Assembly: GCA_038093975.1 (NCBI GenBank)
Contig: JBBPTG010000010.1
Coordinates: 310,001 to 374,000 of the forward strand
DNA: 64,000 nucleotides
Source: Chalciporus piperatus
Lineage: Eukaryota; Basidiomycota; Agaricomycetes; Boletales; Boletaceae
Direction: 5' to 3'
The notes under the pieces were generated by a model. It did not search any database and was not told where the DNA came from. It saw nothing but the letters and a program-made list of their open reading frames with translations. The translations under genes and the position numbers were made by a program. Positions 57,523 to 64,000 of the stretch are shown piece by piece; within the stretch, counting starts at the first letter, position 1; every line of letters begins with the position of its first letter.

Positions 57523-58289
57523 CCCTCCGGACTCCTGAACCAAGCAGCAAACTCCCTGAATCCTATCAAAATGAAGGACTTCAGATCGGGGACGTTGGCT
57601 ACGTTGACCGCTGGGGAGTGTTCCACGTCCTTTTCAACATACGATACTCCTCCAACCATGACCTCTATCGTGATCGTCCCTCCCCCACCGGCATCGAGCC
57701 CATCAAATTCGAGGATGAGGAAATCAATATCAATCCCGACGCAATTCCTTCTGGTCAAATCCTTGGCACCCGTCACATCGTGGATAAACCACTAGAGCAA
57801 CCCGACAAAAGGTATCTTTCGGCGTGAACTACTGGGCGGCAGGGATTGACTTAGCATCGCAAGGGTGCTCTACAGATTCGTCCCATCCTCTTCGTCTGGC
57901 GCCATTCTTATCCTCCCGTTTGGGGCTATCCGACACGAACTCAGTGAACGCGAAAACAAAACCCTTCGTAAGTTTGCAGTCGAACACGCCGAACGTTGGT
58001 GTCTGACCTTTTTTTTTTACGCACGATAAACAGTGGATGGGCGTCCTCGACATGGTTCGCCACTGTGTGTCTTTACTTATTCCCACATTGATCAAATTCC
58101 CAGGAAACCATGGCCGACGAGGGTATCCTGAACGAAGACTACGTATGGGAAGTTCTAAGTGACAAATGCACCCCAGTCTTCGACAATCGTAAGTACTCGC
58201 ACTAGTGCGTTGCGGCGATCGATCCTCACTGCTATTTGCTAGATACCGTTTGGCTAGAGAGCAAAAGGGGAGTCTCCGTGTCGTTCTGA
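57523..58289 (+). pseudogene. Second copy of the domain gene, internally deleted
   Basis: This copy keeps the upstream exon (NEGLQIGDVGYVDRWG, INPDAIPSGQILGTRHIVD) and a 43-nt intron (57812-57854) into the exon shared with 33868. After AERWC about 545 bp of copy 1 is missing and the sequence resumes in the T tract before THDKQWMGVL, which happens to stay in frame. A C-to-G change creates TGA at 58287-58289 in the last exon. Its own start codon was not identified. It is either a shortened protein or a pseudogene; I favour the latter. Confidence 0.7.
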
Positions 58290-58399
58290 CATTCAAAACA
58301 TCAACTAATTCGAATGACAGTGGGGACGGCACTAATGGATCTCAGGTCGCGTCCGGCCTCGCGGTGACCTCCCTATCTTCGCTTTCGAACCACAATACC

Positions 58400-60349
58400 A
58401 AAAGGTGTGTCTCCATGTCGTTCCGACCTTCGCAACATCAACCGACCTCAATGACAGCGGAGACGACAATAAAGGATCTCAGATCGCGTCCGGCCTTGAG
58501 GCAACCTCCCTATCTTCGCTTTCGAACCACAATACCTCCATCGCCATCAGCGGAAACCCCAATAAACCACGTCCCACGCTCGAGGTATTCTCCCTTCGCA
58601 CGCCTTCAGCTGACAACCCATGGATTGTTGTTTCAGGTACGGATTTCTTTGATGTTGCACGGATGGATGCTAGCAAATCTTTCGCAGCTATCCGGGCTGA
58701 TGGCGTCATCACTGGTCTCACTCGTTTACCAGTCGGCTTCTATGTGCTTTTCCAGTTCAATGGTGATCAGAGGAGGACAAAGGTTAGGTCTATACCTGTC
58801 TGTGAAAATGTTATTGAATGGGACGACGAAATCATTTTGTGAGATATTCGTCGAATTTATCTGCTCTACTACTGTACTCACAATATTCAGGTCCAATGAT
58901 CCTTCCGCTAGGGTCCAACTTTCATTCTGTGCCGCGTTCGAGTTCGAGCCAATGCTCGGTAATGGAACAACTCTCTGCACGGCAGATATCACTGTGGGGA
59001 ATCTGGTTGGGAGCACCTCCCGTAAGTGCATCTTGGCATATTGTGCACATGTCGGTACTGAGACCACAAAAGTTGGCCGTTTCTCTTCAGGAGCAAGGGA
59101 ACGATGTTCGTCGCTTCTAATTACTGCAGAACGGAGATATGGTCCGGATTTCGAGGCTTATTCTCTTGATGAGAATGCCAATGTATGCTCCTTGTCCTGT
59201 CGGAGAGTCCTTACATGCATTCCTAACAACACATTGTTGTCTTAGCCGAGCCGGGAACAACCTTCAGCCGTGGCACACGAGACGGATCTAGGGCACGACG
59301 CCCTCCTCCGTTACTACGATCACTACAGAGAAGACGATCTCAAGGACGCTATTGGACATTTCGAACGCGCTCTGCATGTTTGTCCCGCCTCCGATGAATG
59401 TCGCCTGGCAGCACTGTTCAACCTTGCTACAGTGACACTCCATAGTTTCGAGGCTAGCGGTACGGACAGTGATCACCGAATCTATTGCCCTGTATCGAGA
59501 GTCGCTCGAGATGTGCTGTGCCCCTCCTCCAGATCGCCCTGCCACCCTGCTCGGCCTTGGCCAGGCACTCTTGTATCGCTGGAGGCAGGGACGGGATGAG
59601 TCCCTTGCAGATGAGATGAAGAAGCTGATGAATGGGGTCAAGGTAATTTGCCCCGGCACCGAGCTGTCATACTTGTCCTTGAAACGTCCACACGGATCGG
59701 GGCTCAAGATCGCTGCACCTTGGCTGACATCGACGAGCTGATCCGTGGCTTGGATGCAGCCGCTCGGCTCCCTCCCGAAGAGTATTTCGACCGGCCTTAT
59801 CGTTTGGGAAATATTGGTCTTGCGTTGGGACGGTGTTTCGAAATTCAGGGAGATCGTGGTCAGGTTGCTGATCTCGATCGAGCAATCGCAACCCAGGAGG
59901 ATGGTATACGGCTCATTCACGAGCGCCGTCCGACTCGTACTTCTTACCTCAGCCAGCTTGGGGGGTTCCTCTACACGCGTTTTGACATGCTTGGAGACAT
60001 CGAGGACATCAGACGAGCTGTTGTGATGCATGAAGAGGCTCTGAAACTCACTCCAGAGAACCACCCCGACCGTGCTCTGCACCTCTGCACCCTTGGGGTG
60101 TCTCTCTACACTCGTTTCAACAAGCTGGAAGACATCGAGGACATCGAACGAGCCATTGCGATGGGTGAAGAGGCTGTGGAACTCACTCCACAGAACCACC
60201 CTGACCGTGCTCGGTATCTCAAAAACCTTAAGCAGTCGCTCTACATTCGTTACAACAAGCTGAAAGACACCAGAGACATCGAACGAGCCCTTGTGATCCA
60301 TGCAGAGGCTTATTACGAGAAGCAAGGATCTCACTTCTATCCCAAGTAG
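58400..60349 (+). pseudogene. Decayed copy of the C2-like/TPR gene
   Basis: Collinear with 35104-37911. The C2-like part (ADNPWIVVSGTDFFDV, RSNDPSARVQLSF) is open. The TPR part is broken: near 59468 a 2-nt deletion relative to copy 1 shifts the frame, and near 59660 a further indel shifts it again. The last open segment (VADLDRAIATQEDG to stop at 60349) keeps only about three or four 44-residue repeats, against about a dozen in copy 1. Confidence 0.8.
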
Positions 60350-60463
60350 TACGCGACTCGGACTCGGGCATTTGATGGAAATCCACTGAATAATGCATGG
60401 TGGGACCTTGATACAGACATAATATATACCTATCGTACATCTCGTCTTCTTGTTTGAAAGCTT

Positions 60464-61216
60464 TCAGTATCCAAAGGCACGCGTACCTGAATGACCTCCA
60501 ATGCTCAGTCAGGTTGCGAGAAAGAGATTCCATAGCGCCGGAATCCGAGGCAACGTTAATCTGCACTGTGGATCAGTTTGCGAAACGGATGTGAAGAGAG
60601 GGGATCCTACCATATCGAAACCCTGATGGGCACGCTTGAACGACTGGGGCCCTGAAGTGCAATAGATGGCACTGAAAATGCGATCAACCTCACTGAGGAG
60701 TCACTGGCAGAAACGCCGCGAATGGAACAGCGTGACGTACCATTTCTTCCCCTTGCTGCGTGTAGTAGCCTGCTCCCGTAGGCAGCCACTTAGGTAGGAA
60801 GACAGTCGTTCCTACCCTTCTGCTCCGTGCGGCTCTTAGGTGCTGAATGCCCTTTTCCACATCTGGGTGAGGGTCTGGAGATGGAGGAAGGTATCCAAGG
60901 GCCAACGACAAATCATATGGACCAATGAAAAGGACGTCTGTGCCAAAACAGGTCAAGTTCAATAAGCTGATTCCTAGGATGTTCACCGTGACGAACCAAT
61001 CCCATCGACGGCAGCGTCCTCGACGTTCTGGACGCCTTCCTTGGTTTCTATCTGGATCACGATCCAACGTGTTCATTGGCGGGCTTGTGGTATTCCGCAG
61101 CGGTTATCCCCCACGTACTCTGAGTGAAGGGGCTGCCAAAACCACGTCTTCCGCCTGGAGGTAACCGACAACGACTTCCTTTATTTAAACTGCGTTTTCC
61201 GCGGTGGAGACCTCGC
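60464..61216 (-). pseudogene. HpcH/HpaI aldolase pseudogene
   Basis: Contains the recognisable DVLFIGPYDLSLALGYLPP segment and neighbouring exons of the 38759-39803 gene, but the exon for the first hundred or so residues is absent. Homology stops inside intron 1 near 61230. Small indels disrupt the last exon and an insertion containing TTTAAATAAA interrupts exon 2. Confidence 0.82.
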
Positions 61217-61563
61217 GATTTGAATGCGTCAATATTTCACCAGATGTCTTAGCCTAGTCCATGAAATTGACGGCGAAATGTGAACAAGAAAGAACAAGAC
61301 CTGCGTAGGGTCGCTGTCGTAAATCCCCTTCATCGCAGCCCATCGATTGCACTATATACACCCTTCTACAGATTCCTCGGAGACTCGAGGCGATGTGACA
61401 TTGACGAATCAAGATTCAATATCAACAAAGAGAGTGTCTGGTTAGAATGCGTCGGTCAAGGGCGACAAAACGTGGGTATTCAAGACAAAAGTAGAGAAAG
61501 CGAAGGGTTCCCGCCAGAAAGAAAGAAAGAGTCCCAGCCTCCGAAAAAAGATAGTCCAGACTA

Positions 61564-62029
61564 TCATCTAAGACTGATGGGATCGCAGTTGAGGTTGACG
61601 AGACCATTCTGCACCTGAAAACGACGCTAGTCAAACACTGTTGTAGTGATACGACAATCAGAAGTCTTACGCTGTTCGATGGAGTGCAACAGGCGGGGCT
61701 AGCCTGACACCCGGCGCCAGAGGCAAACCCAACGATACTGAGCGGCGAGCAGTCCGTCCCGACCTGACTCAGAATCGGCAACGACGAAAGGTTGAGGTTT
61801 AGTAAGTCCAACAAGCTGCTCGCCGACGGAGCCGTCGAAGGGTCACTGGACTGCAGACTTCAGATTGAGTGCATTGAAGATCGTCGAGGGAAGAGCTTAC
61901 TGATTGCGCTGTCAGTTGATTACAGCAGTGAAGGGTGCCGACGTTGCACATAGGGTTGCGTCCAACGAGGGGACCGCCGTAAGCGACGACGACGAAGGGA
62001 GTGACAGCGAGGACGGAGCCGATGAGCAT
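61564..62029 (-). CDS. Class I hydrophobin
   Basis: Small secreted amphipathic protein that coats hyphae and spores at air-water interfaces. Exons 61901-62029, 61671-61850 and 61564-61614 give 119 residues in phase. The N-terminus MLIGSVLAVTPFVVVAYGG serves as a signal peptide. The eight-cysteine pattern is complete: C in RNPMCNVG, CC in LHCCNQ, C in GTDCSP, C in GAGCQA, CC in PACCTP and the last C in VNLNCDP, with the CC pairs in the expected places. The loop between the third and fourth cysteines is long and hydrophobic (SSLLDLLNLNLSSLPIL). No disabling change seen. Confidence 0.92.
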
Positions 62030-62140
62030 TGTGAGGGGACGGCACGACTAGCGTGGGTCTGCAAAGGAGCGTATGGGTGGCGAGGGTTGGGTGCGGGGGG
62101 GAAGAAAGAAAACTTGATGAGGATCGAGAGGCAGGGGGAC

Positions 62141-62146
62141 TTTATA
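62141..62146 (-). promoter_or_regulatory. TATA box of the hydrophobin gene
   Basis: TATAAA on the minus strand, about 112 bp before the ATG, in a pyrimidine-rich context. Typical of highly expressed fungal genes; inferred from position. Confidence 0.5.
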
Positions 62147-62833
62147 TGTCTGCGCGGTGGGCCGAGACCCTCAGCCCTGTATTCCAACCATGTCGCCGTT
62201 GGAGCGATCGAGCTAGAGAACTCGATTGGAATCGACGGCGTTTTGTAGTTGTATGCCAGCTCGTAAGATCACTCAGCGGGTTATTATTTCAAAGTCGGAG
62301 ACGTCTATGGAATACGGCGTTAGCTACACGGAACTTACATGTCCGGATGCGCCATGGGATCTCGCCCGTCCACTGGTAGGAGCAGTACGGGCATCTTGAA
62401 ACCCAAGCTGGACACAATGAGAGAAATGTGACCTCACTGGTGGTCGGGCTCGTTGGGTCTACGGCGTGAGTCTTTGCAACTTTGAACGGTGTCCTGTTGG
62501 TTCAAAGTTTCAAAGTAACTTGATCGGATTCGGAGTGATCGACGCCACATGACGGCGCTTATGTAAACATCCCGCTGGGGAATCGTCGAACGCGAGATCC
62601 TTGGCTACTACACTGAGATGTCGTCTCCGTTGCATCCTTTTCCCTTCAAGAAACCATGGGCAGTGGCCAGCTGTGGAATGTTGGTGTGTCCATGAAGTGG
62701 GTGGGCGCTCTCGCTGTACGCGTCCTTGGTCCAAAGCCATCCTCAACTGGCAACCCCGACCGGTCCGAACGAGTGGGCTCAGTACAGAGACCTCAGGTAA
62801 CTGTAAGTGCTCGCTTCCTTGACACGTCTCTGA

Positions 62834-64000
62834 ATGGCATTCTCAAGGCGTAAGGCGTTTAATTGGCTCCTTCAGTATGGGTTGAGACTGGAAGCTCGTG
62901 CTCATGCCCTATGGAAAGAGCTTCTGAACGCGCCGTCGTATCACTCAACAATAGTTCAAGCCTCGTACAGTCGCGACTCCGTACCGGCCCGTCAAATCGA
63001 TGGAATGCAACACGCTTCTCGTTTACATGCTCGGATCCCCAGTAAACCTCGTATCTCATGAAAAGGTGGGAGTTCTCAGCCGTTTTCTATATTCGCTTCG
63101 TGACTACCTACAGACATGAAGTCGAGCCTGAAGGTGACGAGTATATCAAGCGTGCCGAGGACGGACAGCGGGGTCCACCTGGTCCATTCCTCGTCGATTT
63201 ACTCCCTATCTGCGAGATTGTTCCCGCCATATAAGTTGGTAAAAAGGAATGTGGTATGAGCACATGACACTCCTTGTACTGGATTTCCCGACTAACATTT
63301 AGGTGGAGGCTACTGGTAATATCGCCCCTTGCATGACCAAGAGGCTGTTGGAATCGTTAACGTCTGCGAACGAGGTGGATAAAGATGAGCTGATCATGAA
63401 CTGCATGGCAGTATGTAATCTCGTTTGAGGCGCTGATCGTTCGTGCAGCTGCTGCAGACACCGTAAGGCGCATTGACTTGTGAGAACAGGGGCTATAGCT
63501 CACAATGATTCATGTTTACAGACTGTCGCAGCGTTGACTAACTTTGTCCTTGCGATGATTATGTATTCTAAAGTTCGGCTGAAAGCGAGAGCAGAAGTCG
63601 ACGCCGTGGTCGGCAGGGATAGACCATCTCCCTCTTGGCAATAATGTCTTCAGACTCTTACATGTGCAGTGCCCTCAGGCACAGGTGTGCTCATTCGACG
63701 ACTGACGATGACGTTTTACCGTGGCATGTTCATTTCAAATTCTACATATTTCGTACAGTCTGTACCTCATGATCATGATCCCGAAGAATTCATCCCGGAA
63801 AGGTATTTACCGAATCCGGAACACGTACTTCATGCCCAGGTTTGCTATCCTCTGGGGTTTCGAACGAAGGTGCGTCTGTAACACGTAGTCGCGTGTCCAT
63901 GAATTTGAACTGGGATCTCCTAGGATCTGCCCCGGTCATCATCTTGCACATAGGCTTCGCTATGAATCGCAATGGTGACTTTATTCTGGGCGTTGGAGTT
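62834..64000 (+). pseudogene. Cytochrome P450 remnant, cut by the window edge
   Basis: Fragments in several frames resemble a basidiomycete monooxygenase: EPEGDEYIKRAEDG and PGPFLVDLLPICEIVP, then KRLLESLTSANEVD, TNFVLAMIMYSKVRLKARAEVDAVVGRDR (I- to J-helix region), RGMFISNSTYF, PEEFIPERYLPNPEHVL (PERF-like) and the heme loop RICPGHHLA near 63920. Stops and frame changes occur between these pieces, and the ExxR part of the K helix is not found. It is probably a pseudogene, although missed introns could explain some breaks. The C-terminus lies outside the window. Confidence 0.7.

Larger units (their letters stand above)
57816..61230. repeat. Segmental duplication, copy 2 (degraded)
   Basis: Matches 33829-39440 in order and orientation: domain gene, C2-like/TPR gene, aldolase. 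It is shorter through an internal deletion, fewer TPR repeats, and loss of the aldolase N-terminal exon. It also contains a tandem duplication of about 137 bp at 58263-58527 not seen in copy 1. Confidence 0.88.

Overview
The window is nuclear DNA from a filamentous basidiomycete, most likely an Agaricomycete. Nearly every gene is cut by many short introns (about 43-180 nt, GT-AG with one GC-AG case). The gene content fits: NST1, a class I hydrophobin, F-box proteins preceded by a coiled coil, a glycine-rich-domain protein with a Gly/Cys tail, TPR proteins of a basidiomycete type, and a Ty3-type chromodomain retrotransposon. Genus is not resolved. Exon structures below were worked out by hand from splice signals and reading phase, so boundaries are models, not transcript evidence.

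Layout. 0.2-18.4 kb holds a minus-strand housekeeping block: NST1 (stress-response scaffold), an F-box protein, a CMP/dCMP-deaminase-like protein, CHO2 (phosphatidylethanolamine N-methyltransferase), ornithine aminotransferase and a DHHC palmitoyltransferase. 18.5-33.8 kb is a transposon nest. It holds a complete, young Ty3/Gypsy element (227-bp LTRs with two differences, one 2664-codon gag-pol frame). This is followed directly by a large plus-strand gene that joins a Ulp1-type cysteine protease, a zinc finger and a DDE-transposase-like domain. A 739-bp solo LTR with a perfect 5-bp target duplication interrupts that gene. 33.8-39.8 kb carries a truncated domain protein, a C2-like/TPR repeat protein and an HpcH/HpaI-family aldolase. 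40.0-57.3 kb is again mostly ordinary genes: an unknown protein, a mitochondrial-targeted helical protein, an ammonium transporter with GATA sites upstream, a GRDP/DUF1399 protein, a glutamine-synthetase-like enzyme, a 95-residue Cys-rich protein, a PD-(D/E)XK-like protein, an F-box protein and TRM44. 57.5-61.2 kb is a second, decayed copy of the 33.8-39.4 kb block. 61.5-64 kb has a hydrophobin and a broken cytochrome P450 that runs off the window.

How the parts relate. The ammonium transporter, glutamine-synthetase-like enzyme and ornithine aminotransferase all touch nitrogen metabolism, but they are separate transcription units and do not look like a cluster. The most notable material is the transposon nest and the duplicated accessory block. 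A homology break between the two block copies falls inside an intron, next to the right flank of the Ulp1/transposase element, which suggests that transposition and duplication shaped this region. The best candidate for something little described is the Ulp1-zinc finger-DDE gene, followed by the long C-terminal extension of the Ty3 polyprotein.
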